Shown in pieces: positions 15,251-24,727 of a DNA stretch of 38,949 nucleotides (positions are counted from its first letter, which is position 1; every line of letters begins with the position of its first letter). The stretch spans positions 1 through 38,949 of the forward strand of contig CAZWOL010000026.1 of NCBI GenBank assembly GCA_964635325.1, written 5' to 3'. The notes under the pieces were generated by a model. That model was not told the DNA's origin and made no database searches. It worked only from the letters and a program-made list of their open reading frames with translations. This stretch comes from BOG-1112 sp964635325 (GTDB lineage: Bacteria; Bdellovibrionota_B; Oligoflexia; Oligoflexales; Bog-1112). The translations under genes were made by a program, and so were the position numbers.

Positions 15251-17496
15251 GCTCAATGTCCCCCAAGATCCGTGATGAAAAACGTCGTTTAGCTGAGTTT
15301 TTAGGTATGGTCATTTGCACCATCTTGCTAGTTGTTATTAGCAGGCTAGAAACTCGGCTTTTTTCTCTTGGGGAGCTGCTTTCCGTCAATCGGGAGTTTT
15401 TGTCTACACTTGTCTATTTTTCTTTAATCAATCTCAACGTGATCATTATTTTGATACTTGGTTTTCTTTTGTTGAGAAATATCACCAAACTTGTTGTTGA
15501 AAGAAAACGTGGGGTGCTTGGTTCGAAACTGAGAACCAAATTGGTTATTGCATTGGTGTTTTTTGCATTGACGCCAACGCTTATTCTTTTTTATGTCACA
15601 ACCCGTTTTATTACGACAAGCTTTGAAACTTGGTTCTCGGAGAAAGTGCAAATTACTATACAAAAAACACAGGAAGCGGGATCTCATATTTACAAACAAG
15701 ATCAAAAGCGTTTAGAAAGTTTAGCAAGTCTTGCTTTGCAAAGAGTATCTTTGATTGGTCCGCCAGATAATGCAAGTGCAGATTTGTTTGCTATTGGTGC
15801 CCAAGGTCTAATTGGCTTTGATAGTGATTATGGATTGAATTCCGTTAAAGTCTATTCTTTAACTGGGCTATTGCTCTGGAGCACGAATGCTTCCGAAAGA
15901 CGCTTTTCTATGAGCACAAGTCGAAGCTACGTTAAAGAAGCGCTTCATATTTTTTCCGAAAACTTGCTTTTGAAGTCACATAGTCGTGTAACGGGTGAGG
16001 ATGGTCAAGATGTTGTGAATGGTAGTGCTCCAATACGGGATCCTCTCACGGGCTCTTTGCGTGGGATTGTCGTAACCGAAGTTCGTTTTGAGACGCAGAT
16101 TTTGAAAAGTGTTGAACAGATTTTAGGCGATTTTGAAGATCTTAAACCAGGTGCTCAGATGATTCGTTTGAGCTATATGATTCTCATTGGATTGGTAGTG
16201 CTTCTTATTCTTTTTTCTGCAACTTGGTTGGGGTTTTATGTTGCTCGAGAAATCACGGGTCCTATTCAAAACCTTGCTGAGGCCACGCGAGAAGTGGCCC
16301 TAGGGAATTATAGCATTCGATTGCAAGGTTCGGCAGATGATGAGACTGGGCAATTGGTGAGTTCTTTCAATCAAATGACGCAGGATTTGCAAGAACAAAA
16401 AACTTTCATGGAGCGTGCTCAGTTTAATTTACAGATGACTAATGAAGAGTTGGAACACAAGCGTCAGTATCTAGAAATTGTATTGCAACACATTACTGCG
16501 GGGGTTCTCTCTTTAGATTCGCGAACGCGAGTAACTTCTATCAATGCGGCAGCCGAAAAACTTCTAAATGTCCGTGCGGTCGATTTGCTGGATAAGCCGA
16601 TTCAAGATGGCTTAGGATCTGAATTGAATAACCGATTTTGGCGTCCGCTTCAGGATGGACTTGTTGATATGGAGCGTTTTCATGGGCAATTGGAGCTTGG
16701 AAAGAATGGCGGTGAAAGTTCTATTGTTGTAAATGCGTTGCGTCTGCGTGATGAGAATCGTGTCGAGATGGGATATGTTGTGTTGTTTGATGATGCTGTT
16801 GAGAAAATCCGTATGCAACGTGTTTTGGCATGGCGTGAAGTTGCTCGGAGAATCGCACATGAAATTAAGAATCCTATTACTCCGATTAAGCTTAATGCGC
16901 AAAGGCTTGTTCGTCGTTTTCAAAGTAAATTTTCAGGTGAGGACCATGATGTTTTTATTTCCTGTATGGAAACAATCATTACTCAGGTCGATTCTCTGCG
17001 TGATTTGGTGAATGAGTTTTCAAAATTTTCGAATTTGCCCAATATTAAGCCTCAACCAGGTGATATTGGTCATGTTTTGAGTGAGGTCGTCAATTTATTT
17101 AAGATGAGTTACAGTGAAATTGATTTTGAATTAAGAGGGCATCGCGGGTTGCCTACTTTTGCTATTGATCGCGAACAGATAAATCGAGTTTTTGTAAATA
17201 TTTATAATAATTCAGTAGCGGCTCTTGCGGAGGGGCGTAAAGGATGTATTGAGGCATCGTGTAGTTTTCTGGAAAACTTAAGTCTAGTCCGCATCGAAAT
17301 TGCTGATAATGGTTGTGGGATACCTGCAGCATTGAAAGATAGAGTTTTGGAGCCTTACTTTTCAACAAAAAATGATGGTACAGGATTGGGGTTGGCGATT
17401 GTTCATCAGATTGTAACAGATCATGGTGGGTACTTGCGTCTGGTTGATAATCAACCAATTGGGACAGTTGTTGTTTTGGAATTTCCCGTAGCCTAG
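15247..17496 (+). CDS. ntrY: NtrY-like transmembrane sensor histidine kinase
   Basis: This 749-residue kinase has the NtrY plan. Membrane segments lie near residues 17-34, 53-77 and 98-123, then a periplasmic region (about 124-305) and a fourth membrane segment (309-333). A HAMP domain (about 330-385), a PAS domain (about 405-515), HisKA with His538 in AHEIKNPITPIKLNAQRL, and an HATPase_c domain with NSVAAL, DNGCGIP and GTGLGLAI follow. It should phosphorylate the NtrX regulator encoded next (26-base gap). In other proteobacteria NtrYX responds to nitrogen, redox or envelope conditions; the signal here is unknown. It overlaps the exported repeat protein gene by 4 bases. Confidence 0.92.
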   Translation: MSSMSPKIRDEKRRLAEFLGMVICTILLVVISRLETRLFSLGELLSVNREFLSTLVYFSLINLNVIIILILGFLLLRNITKLVVERKRGVLGSKLRTKLVIALVFFALTPTLILFYVTTRFITTSFETWFSEKVQITIQKTQEAGSHIYKQDQKRLESLASLALQRVSLIGPPDNASADLFAIGAQGLIGFDSDYGLNSVKVYSLTGLLLWSTNASERRFSMSTSRSYVKEALHIFSENLLLKSHSRVTGEDGQDVVNGSAPIRDPLTGSLRGIVVTEVRFETQILKSVEQILGDFEDLKPGAQMIRLSYMILIGLVVLLILFSATWLGFYVAREITGPIQNLAEATREVALGNYSIRLQGSADDETGQLVSSFNQMTQDLQEQKTFMERAQFNLQMTNEELEHKRQYLEIVLQHITAGVLSLDSRTRVTSINAAAEKLLNVRAVDLLDKPIQDGLGSELNNRFWRPLQDGLVDMERFHGQLELGKNGGESSIVVNALRLRDENRVEMGYVVLFDDAVEKIRMQRVLAWREVARRIAHEIKNPITPIKLNAQRLVRRFQSKFSGEDHDVFISCMETIITQVDSLRDLVNEFSKFSNLPNIKPQPGDIGHVLSEVVNLFKMSYSEIDFELRGHRGLPTFAIDREQINRVFVNIYNNSVAALAEGRKGCIEASCSFLENLSLVRIEIADNGCGIPAALKDRVLEPYFSTKNDGTGLGLAIVHQIVTDHGGYLRLVDNQPIGTVVVLEFPVA

Positions 17497-17525
17497 GATG
17501 CGGGTTTTTATAGGTAGGATTAGTG

Positions 17526-18896
17526 ATGCTTGGTGAAAAAAGAAAAATGAAGGTACTGATTGTTGATGATGAGAAAAGCATATGCACTACCCTAGCAGGT
17601 GTTTTTCAAGATGAAGGGTGGGACACTCTTTCAGCGTACTGTGGGCGGGATGGAATTGAATTATTCAAAAGCCAAAACGTTGATCTGGTTTTCCTCGATG
17701 TGTGGATGGAAGACTTAGATGGTATCCAAACTTTGCAAGAAATGAAGGGGATTAAAGAAGCAATCCCGATAGTAATCATGAGTGGGCACGGGACTATTGA
17801 AACTGCAGTAAAGGTAACGAAGTTAGGAGCCTATGATTTCCTTGAAAAGCCTCTGTCTTTAGAAAAAATATTACCAATCCTCGAGCATGTAGCTAGTCTG
17901 CGTAGTGTTGACTCCCGTATGGCGGCCCCTTTGGGTGAAAAGAATTATGAACTCATCGGTTGTTCGGACGAAATTGCAAGTATTCACCGACAAATTCGAA
18001 ATATTGCTCGACGTAACAGTTGGGTTCTTGTCAGTGGAGAAAATGGAACAGGCAAAGAGGTGGTTGCTAGGAATATTCATATGCAAAGCCCACGTGCAGA
18101 CAAAAACTTTGTTGCTGTAAATTGTGCTGCTATTCCGGAAGAACTTATTGAAAGCGAATTATTTGGTTATGCAAAAGGGGCATTTACTCATGCAACAAAC
18201 TCTAAGATGGGTAAGTTTGAACTTGCTCATCGGGGGACGCTTTTCCTCGATGAGATTGGTGATATGTCTCTAAAAACTCAGGCTAAGATTTTACGCATTT
18301 TACAAGAGCAATGCCTACATCGTTTGGGTGATAATGCAACGGTTCCCATTGATGTTCGCGTGATTGCAGCTACTAATAAGAATCTCGCAGATGAGATAAA
18401 ACGCGGTAATTTTAGAGAGGATCTTTATTATAGGCTCAATGTAATTCCCTTGAAGATGCCACCTCTCCGAGAACGCAAAGATGATATTCCCATTCTTTGT
18501 GACTATTTTTTAGGTAAAATTGCGAGCGATTTTAAAGAGCCAAAGAAGACAATTAGTGAAGGAGCCTTGCAGCTTTTTAAATTGCACTTATGGCCTGGAA
18601 ATGTCCGGGAGCTGAAAAATACGCTGGAAAGACTCTGCATCATGGTGGGTGGTTTGTTGATTTCGGAAAGTGATGTTAAGGAAGTCTTTTCTAGCTCCGA
18701 CCTCGGTTCAACAGCTCACCTGGATCCTATTTCTGGGGAGACTCTCAAGGAAGCGCGCAACAATTTCGAGAGGTCGTTTATAATCGATAAGTTGGAGGAA
18801 AATGAATGGAACATCTCAAAGACTGCAGAAGCTATCGGTCTAGAGAGAAGCCACCTCCATCGTAAGATGCGTCTTTATGAGATTAAAGCTCACTAG
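17526..18896 (+). CDS. ntrX: NtrX-like sigma-54-type response regulator
   Basis: The 456-residue regulator has a receiver domain with phospho-acceptor Asp58 (LVFLDVWMEDLDG) and the NtrX-like MSGHGTIETAVKVTKLGAYDFLEKP. A AAA+ domain follows with Walker A GENGTGKE, ESELFGYAKGAFTHA, Walker B GTLFLDEIGD and REDLYYRLNVIPL. It ends in a Fis-type helix-turn-helix (KTAEAIGLERSHLHRKM). The sigma-54 contact loop reads GAFTHA instead of GAFTGA. I choose the ATG at 17526 because AGGA lies at a good distance upstream; the GTG at 17523 and ATG at 17547 (MKVLIVDDE) are alternatives. The next gene starts 9 bases after the stop, within the same operon. Confidence 0.92.
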   Translation: MLGEKRKMKVLIVDDEKSICTTLAGVFQDEGWDTLSAYCGRDGIELFKSQNVDLVFLDVWMEDLDGIQTLQEMKGIKEAIPIVIMSGHGTIETAVKVTKLGAYDFLEKPLSLEKILPILEHVASLRSVDSRMAAPLGEKNYELIGCSDEIASIHRQIRNIARRNSWVLVSGENGTGKEVVARNIHMQSPRADKNFVAVNCAAIPEELIESELFGYAKGAFTHATNSKMGKFELAHRGTLFLDEIGDMSLKTQAKILRILQEQCLHRLGDNATVPIDVRVIAATNKNLADEIKRGNFREDLYYRLNVIPLKMPPLRERKDDIPILCDYFLGKIASDFKEPKKTISEGALQLFKLHLWPGNVRELKNTLERLCIMVGGLLISESDVKEVFSSSDLGSTAHLDPISGETLKEARNNFERSFIIDKLEENEWNISKTAEAIGLERSHLHRKMRLYEIKAH

Positions 18897-18905
18897 GAGA
18901 GGGTC

Positions 18906-20105
18906 ATGATTAACGATTTGAAGGTCGTGAGAGAGAAAGATTCTTTAGTGATTTCAGGTCTTGATGAAGCTGGAATAGAAGAAACATGGTCTGTCGCTAG
19001 TTTTAAAGAAGAGTTTCTCTTTGCTCGTAAACATGGACAGACCAGCACCCATATCACAGGAGCATGTTTTTCTTCAGTTGATGGTCTTATCGATTTTCTC
19101 TCAGGAGTTCATTTTAGGCGTTGGGATGGCGGTATTCATGTTGATACGGGCTATGGTCGCAAAAAACTTTATTTTCGTAATGGAGAGCTTGTTTTTGCTG
19201 CATCGGATCTTATTGATGATCGGTTGGGTGAGGTCTCCTATCGCCAAGGACTTATCACGCTTGATGAGCTAACGGAATCCGCTACAAAGGTTTCAAGACG
19301 AATAAAATTTGGTCAGGTTTTAGTGCGGTCCAACGTCTTTACCGATTTTCAGTTATGGAATGCTCTCAAGGAGCAGATTCGTCAAATTGTGAAGTCGCTG
19401 TTTATGGTCGAATCCGTTTATTTTGAGCTCGACTCGAGCTTGCGCGTGCCCTTTGAGTTGATTTTTAGCGAAGGTACTTCGAACGTATTGGAATCCTGTT
19501 ATGGTTATGGCTCAATGTTTCGAAGCTTTGTTGCGACGTTGAAAGATACAAGCACCATTCGAGTATTGAACTCAGATCAAAATGAGGGATTCCTTGGTGA
19601 TTTGATTGAGATTATTGGAAAGAAGTCGCTAGTCACAGATTTTATTAATCAATCTAAGTTGCAGCAACCCTACACTCTTGCTGCTCTTATGGAATTGGTA
19701 AACAGGGGTATCTGTGCTATTGAAGACACCAAACAGCGTACTGTTGATGAGAATCATCCGAAGCTTTCACTGGTCCGAAAATATTTAAAAGCTTACGAAG
19801 TCGGTCTTAAGATAGCAATAGCCGCATTTGAGAGTGAGAAAGAGAGCTTTCCAGTAGCAGATTTCCGAGCCTTGGTGGATTCCTTTAATCAGGATATGCC
19901 GGTTTTTTATCTCGATGCCTCAGCAAATATAAGCACCGATTCTGTAAACAGTATTTACAGCCAATGCTTCTATATTAAGGGGCGTTCAGAATTTTTCGAG
20001 GTCCGACTCAAAAGTTTGGTTGAATTTTTGATCCAGGTAACCGGAGATCATTTAACGGACGCGGTTGTAAAACAAATTCGAGATTCAATACGAGATTATT
20101 TATGA
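18906..20105 (+). CDS. DUF4388/PATAN-domain protein
   Basis: The 399-residue soluble protein has a region at about 74-185 with the DUF4388 (PATAN) pattern: GIHVDTGYGRKKLYFRNG, ELVFAASDLIDDRLGEV, YRQGLITLDEL, FGQVLVRSNVFTDFQLWNAL and QIRQIVKSLF. PATAN domains are common in deltaproteobacteria and cyanobacteria, next to receiver or signalling domains, and mediate protein contacts. The N-terminal 70 and C-terminal 210 residues are not recognised. A strong AGGAGAGG site precedes the ATG, 9 bases after ntrX. Its stop overlaps the rlmB start (ATGA). A role downstream of or alongside NtrYX is inferred from position. Confidence 0.78.
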   Translation: MINDLKVVREKDSLVISGLDEAGIEETWSVASFKEEFLFARKHGQTSTHITGACFSSVDGLIDFLSGVHFRRWDGGIHVDTGYGRKKLYFRNGELVFAASDLIDDRLGEVSYRQGLITLDELTESATKVSRRIKFGQVLVRSNVFTDFQLWNALKEQIRQIVKSLFMVESVYFELDSSLRVPFELIFSEGTSNVLESCYGYGSMFRSFVATLKDTSTIRVLNSDQNEGFLGDLIEIIGKKSLVTDFINQSKLQQPYTLAALMELVNRGICAIEDTKQRTVDENHPKLSLVRKYLKAYEVGLKIAIAAFESEKESFPVADFRALVDSFNQDMPVFYLDASANISTDSVNSIYSQCFYIKGRSEFFEVRLKSLVEFLIQVTGDHLTDAVVKQIRDSIRDYL

Positions 20106-20842
20106 TGACCTTTCCCGAAACACCGCGAGATCAGTTTCTTGTTGAAGGCCTTTCGGCCTTAGCTGAGTATGTTAAACATAAACCCGCAGCGATTAAATCC
20201 GTCTTTTACAAAGAAAAGTACAAAGACAAAGTCATAGCACTTCTTGGGCCTCTTCGTATTCGGCTGCAAGTTATTGGTGATGAACTGAAAGCAGGTTCCG
20301 TTGAGTCTCCAGTATTCGCACACGTGAGTTTGGGGTATCAGAATTTTAGTCACGTGACGAAGATTCTAGAAAGCTCTAAAGAAGCAAGCGTTATTCTCGC
20401 GCTGGATCATATTACAGATCCACGTAACTTAGGTGCTATTGCGCGTTCAGCAGCTTTTTTTGGTGTTAAATATATTCTGATACCCAAAATGCGGCAGGTG
20501 CTCCTGACTGGAGCTTCTGTAGCGACATCTCAGGGGGCTTTTGCATTCTCAGAGCTCGTGCTGGTGTCTAATTTGAACCAGTCTCTTGAGAAGCTAAAGG
20601 ATCTCGGATTTTGGGTAATTTGTGCTGACAGTCAAGGTGAGCCATTTCAAAAAGTTATTGGCCAGTATGATAGAGTTGTTCTTGTTTTGGGGTCTGAGGG
20701 CAGTGGTGTTTCACAGTTAGTGAAGAAGAAGTCTGACCGAATTGTTGCAATAGACTCACCTCGGCAGGTTTTGGATTCGTTGAATGTGAGTGTTGCTGCA
20801 GGCATCTTACTGCAGGGGTTTTGCGTCCCTCCAGCAAGTTAA
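20102..20842 (+). CDS. rlmB: RlmB-like 23S rRNA 2'-O-ribose methyltransferase
   Basis: This 246-residue SpoU/TrmH-family enzyme has a short N-terminal substrate-binding domain (LVEGLSALAEYVKHKP) and SPOUT motifs LALDHITDPRNLGAIARSAA, ILIPKMRQVLLTGASVATSQGAF, LVLGSEGSGVSQL and AIDSPRQVLDSLNVSVAAGI. These resemble RlmB (E. coli Gm2251) more than TrmH. It starts inside the stop of the PATAN gene (ATGA, 20102-20105) and is the last gene of the ntrYX operon. No T-rich terminator follows before the tRNA cluster. The exact rRNA site is by family resemblance only. Confidence 0.88.
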   Translation: MMTFPETPRDQFLVEGLSALAEYVKHKPAAIKSVFYKEKYKDKVIALLGPLRIRLQVIGDELKAGSVESPVFAHVSLGYQNFSHVTKILESSKEASVILALDHITDPRNLGAIARSAAFFGVKYILIPKMRQVLLTGASVATSQGAFAFSELVLVSNLNQSLEKLKDLGFWVICADSQGEPFQKVIGQYDRVVLVLGSEGSGVSQLVKKKSDRIVAIDSPRQVLDSLNVSVAAGILLQGFCVPPAS

Positions 20843-21016
20843 ACTTACGAGCTGCTCCCTTGGTTCAATGGGGGATATGAGAGGGAACTTGATTTATGGC
20901 GAGAAATTGCTTCAGTTTTTCTAAGCTAAAATTCAGCGCTATAAGACATCCCCAGTCATGCGGAGCAAAAATGCACAAATGACTTTACATCGTGTCATCA
21001 AAGGGGTAGACCTATT

Positions 21017-21043
21017 TTCTTCTTGCTGAATGAGTAAGAAGAA
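21017..21043 (+). repeat. Stable hairpin just before the tRNA cluster
   Basis: Bases 21017-21027 pair with 21033-21043 (11 pairs, one G-T, 5-base loop). It ends 6 bases before the first tRNA. It may guide 5' processing of the tRNA precursor; there is no terminator T-run. Confidence 0.5.
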
Positions 21044-21049
21044 ATCTTC

Positions 21050-21125
21050 GCTGGCTTAGCTCAGCTGGTAGAGCGGCTGATTTGTAATCAGCAGGTCGTA
21101 GGTTCGATCCCTATAGCCAGCTCCA
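21050..21125 (+). tRNA. tRNA-Thr (anticodon TGT)
   Basis: A full cloverleaf of 76 bases: acceptor GCTGGCT/AGCCAGC, anticodon stem GCTGA/TCAGC with loop TTTGTAA, T arm with GTTCGATCC-type loop, and an encoded CCA. First of four tRNAs ahead of tuf, as thrU in E. coli. Confidence 0.97.
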
Positions 21126-21137
21126 GAGATCATAAGC

Positions 21138-21223
21138 GGAGGGGTACCCAAGCGGCCAAAGGGGACGGGCTGTAAACCCGTTGACGTTAGTCTACAAAGG
21201 TTCGAATCCTTTTCCCTCCACCA
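21138..21223 (+). tRNA. tRNA-Tyr (anticodon GTA)
   Basis: An 86-base class II tRNA with long variable arm. Acceptor GGAGGGG pairs with TCCCTCC (one G-T), anticodon loop CTGTAAA, CCA encoded. It matches the position of tyrU in the E. coli tufB operon. Confidence 0.97.
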
Positions 21224-21248
21224 GTGTGGTCTGTAACTTTGGATAAAT

Positions 21249-21325
<77 letters not shown>

Positions 21326-21388
21326 TTGTTAACTCAGAATTTGGAAACAGATGCCCAATGTAAAAGGGCTCTTTTGCAGTAAAAAAAG

Positions 21389-21426
21389 AAGAAACTCGTA
21401 AATAAAAAAGAGTTTCTTTACGAGTT
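21389..21426 (+). repeat. Two overlapping inverted repeats in the Gly-Thr tRNA spacer
   Basis: AACTCGTAAA (21393-21402) is the exact reverse complement of 21417-21426. AAGAAACTC (21389-21397) is the exact reverse complement of 21410-21418. The arms overlap, so only one stem can form at a time. They lie in the 106-base spacer before the second tRNA-Thr and may affect precursor processing. Confidence 0.5.
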
Positions 21427-21431
21427 GGTTG

Positions 21432-21506
<75 letters not shown>

Positions 21507-21629
21507 CGAATAAAATTCTGGTATTTTTTCTTCTTTTCTGTGATACAACGGGGCGTTTCGACCGTGTTTCCAACATAAAAATATATAATGAATGGTGATG
21601 ACAGGTGTCATTGCTTTTGGAGGAAGGAA

Positions 21630-22823
<1,194 letters not shown>

Positions 22824-22910
22824 GTCGATCGCACTCTTGGCGAGTCAAATTCATTCTTGATTCGCTAAATAGACTGTGATCAACTGAACGGAATTTGTTG
22901 AAGTAAGTGA

Positions 22911-22984
22911 AGGCGAGTAGCTCCAATTGGTAGAGCGGCGGATTCCAAATCCGCATGTTGGGGGTTCGAGTCCCTCCTCGCCTG
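22911..22984 (+). tRNA. tRNA-Trp (anticodon CCA)
   Basis: A cloverleaf with acceptor AGGCGAG/CTCGCCT, anticodon stem GCGGA/TCCGC, loop TTCCAAA, T stem GGGGG/CCCTC, and discriminator G. The bases after it read CACA, so CCA is not encoded, unlike the other four tRNAs here; a CCA-adding enzyme must complete it. Its place between tuf and secE is common in bacteria. Confidence 0.96.
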
Positions 22985-23034
22985 CACATTGCTGTAGGGT
23001 GTTGAATCAAACGACGACTACGTAGGGGATTTCT

Positions 23035-23415
23035 ATGGGCAAGGACGACGCTACCTGGCTCAACATATGCTACGTGCTATTCGCACTTATAGCTGCCTTT
23101 GTCGGTTATAAAGCAGTTGCCACAATCGGTATACAGCTTGGTTGGACCGAACGGTATGATGAGTGGTTTCCTCTTTTCAACAATGTAATGGGAATTCTCA
23201 TAGGAGCTGTGTCAGTCCTTTGGCTGCGTGCCTCTATTGAACGTAGAGAGTATCATCTTTCGGCTGTTGGTGAGGTGAGAAAAGTCACTTGGCCTAGTTT
23301 TGAAGATACCAAGAAGATGACCCTGATCGTTGCTGTTGTCGTAGCTATTTTTTCTGTTATATTGTCCATCTTTGACATTATTTGGGCCAAAATATTACAG
23401 CTTATACTACCATAG
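23035..23415 (+). CDS. secE: Preprotein translocase subunit SecE
   Basis: The 126-residue protein has three membrane segments: about 8-28 (LNICYVLFALIAAFVGYKAV), 45-63, and 96-122. The conserved amphipathic element EVRKVTWPSFEDTKKMT precedes the last. This is the long, E. coli-like SecE. It clamps SecY in the inner-membrane Sec translocon. It sits between tRNA-Trp and nusG, the standard order, with a 51-base gap to nusG. Confidence 0.95.
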   Translation: MGKDDATWLNICYVLFALIAAFVGYKAVATIGIQLGWTERYDEWFPLFNNVMGILIGAVSVLWLRASIERREYHLSAVGEVRKVTWPSFEDTKKMTLIVAVVVAIFSVILSIFDIIWAKILQLILP

Positions 23416-23466
23416 TTTGAAGGACTGGGCCGACATACAAATGGTTGGTCCTGCTAAAGAAGACAA

Positions 23467-24105
23467 ATGGAAGAGATCACAAAAAAAATGGAAAGCAAAG
23501 GCGAGTCAAATATGGATTTGGACGACTCGACTCCTCAGATAGACCGAGAAAAGTTCACCGACCCTCGGTATAAGTGGTATATCGTCAATACCTATTCGGG
23601 CTCCGAAGAAACTGTTAAAGCATCTCTCCGTGAAAGAATCGCTAAAGCAAAGTTTGAGTCTCTTTTTGGGGAAATATACATTCCCAAAATGACGGTTGAA
23701 AAGGTGCTTAAAAACGGGAAAAAAAAGAAGATTAACAAGACTTCTTTTCCAGGATATGTGCTCGTACAGATGGATCTATGCGATGATGCTTTAGCTTGCG
23801 TCGCGAACACTCCTAAGGTGACAGGCTTTGTAGGTAACCATCGAAAGCCACGTCCGATGCCTGATCGTGAAGTTTTGAACCTCATTGATCAGTCTTCTGC
23901 AGCTCAAGCTAAAATGGAAGCGAGCGCAGCAATGACCTTCCTTAAGGGAGAGGCTGTTAAGGTTATCGATGGGCCCTTTACTAACTTCGACGGTATTGTC
24001 GAAGAAGTTAGAGCTGACAAAATGAAATTAAAAGTTTTGGTCAGTATTTTCGGCCGAGAAACCCCAATTGAATTAGGCTTTTCTCAGGTCAATAAGATCT
24101 CTTAA
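23467..24105 (+). CDS. nusG: Transcription termination/antitermination factor NusG
   Basis: The protein has an NGN domain (KWYIVNTYSGSEETVKASLRERI, then SFPGYVLVQMDL and VTGFVG) and a C-terminal KOW domain (GEAVKVIDGPFTNFDGIVEEV). It binds the RNA polymerase clamp and links it to Rho or ribosomal protein S10. At 212 residues it has an N-terminal acidic extension of about 35 residues compared with E. coli NusG (181). In-frame ATGs at 23488 and 23512 could be the true start; the site before 23512 (AAAGGCGAG) is at least as good as that before 23467. Confidence 0.95.
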   Translation: MEEITKKMESKGESNMDLDDSTPQIDREKFTDPRYKWYIVNTYSGSEETVKASLRERIAKAKFESLFGEIYIPKMTVEKVLKNGKKKKINKTSFPGYVLVQMDLCDDALACVANTPKVTGFVGNHRKPRPMPDREVLNLIDQSSAAQAKMEASAAMTFLKGEAVKVIDGPFTNFDGIVEEVRADKMKLKVLVSIFGRETPIELGFSQVNKIS

Positions 24106-24223
24106 AGAATAATCCTAGGGGTATGTTTAGAAACAGTTGACTTTTTCGTGAATAGGATTCAAAAACTCACCCTGTTTAAATCCTCGGAAAAGATGCTCCT
24201 TATAGTTAGAGAGGAAAGAAGGC

Positions 24224-24649
24224 GTGGCTAAAAAAGTTGCTACCATCGTAAAATTGCAGATTCCGGCAGGGAAAGCTAATCCCGCGCCACCTATTGGTAC
24301 GGCCCTTGGGCCTAGAGGCGTAAATATTATGGCCTTCTGCAAAGAGTTCAATGAAAGAACTCAAAAGCAGGTAGGCACTATTTTGCCAACTGTCATTACG
24401 ATTTATGTAGATAAGTCGTTTAGTTTCATAATGAAAAGCCCACCGGCTTCGGATTTGCTAAAAAAAGCAGCAAAAGTCGAAAAAGGTTCGGCAACAGCGG
24501 GAAAAACTAGTGCTGGTACTGTAAGTAGAGCCAGCATCAAGGAAATCGCTGAGATTAAAATGAAAGATCTCAATGCATATGAGCTAGCGGAAGCTATGTC
24601 TATCATTGAGGGTTCAGCACGAAGCATGGGTCTAGCTGTAGCTGAGTAA
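24224..24649 (+). CDS. rplK: 50S ribosomal protein L11
   Basis: The 141-residue L11 has the usual length, with VAKKVATIVKLQIPAGKANPAPP-type N terminus (thiostrepton-region prolines PAPPIGTALGPRG) and a C-terminal RNA-binding domain. It binds the GTPase-associated centre of 23S rRNA. The start is GTG with a strong GAGGAAAGAAGG site. A 118-base leader separates it from nusG and contains a 7-bp inverted repeat (24111-24117 with 24153-24159). By analogy with E. coli, L1 may regulate rplKA here, but I could not identify an L1 site. Confidence 0.98.
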   Translation: MAKKVATIVKLQIPAGKANPAPPIGTALGPRGVNIMAFCKEFNERTQKQVGTILPTVITIYVDKSFSFIMKSPPASDLLKKAAKVEKGSATAGKTSAGTVSRASIKEIAEIKMKDLNAYELAEAMSIIEGSARSMGLAVAE

Positions 24650-24727
24650 GTTCTTGCTAACTTTTTTTGTAGGAGAGCTAGAGCCTTAGTAGGTTCATAA
24701 ATAGCTCGTTTGAACTACGGAGATATT

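Noticed and set aside
20895..20945. TTGCTT followed by TAAAAT upstream of the tRNA cluster, considered as its promoter
   Set aside because: The spacing is 14 bases, too short for a normal sigma-70 promoter; no better pair was found.
24106..24223. Considered as an L1-binding autoregulatory site in the rplK leader
   Set aside because: A 7-bp repeat and a GATGCTCC segment are present, but I could not match the asymmetric loop of known L1 sites.
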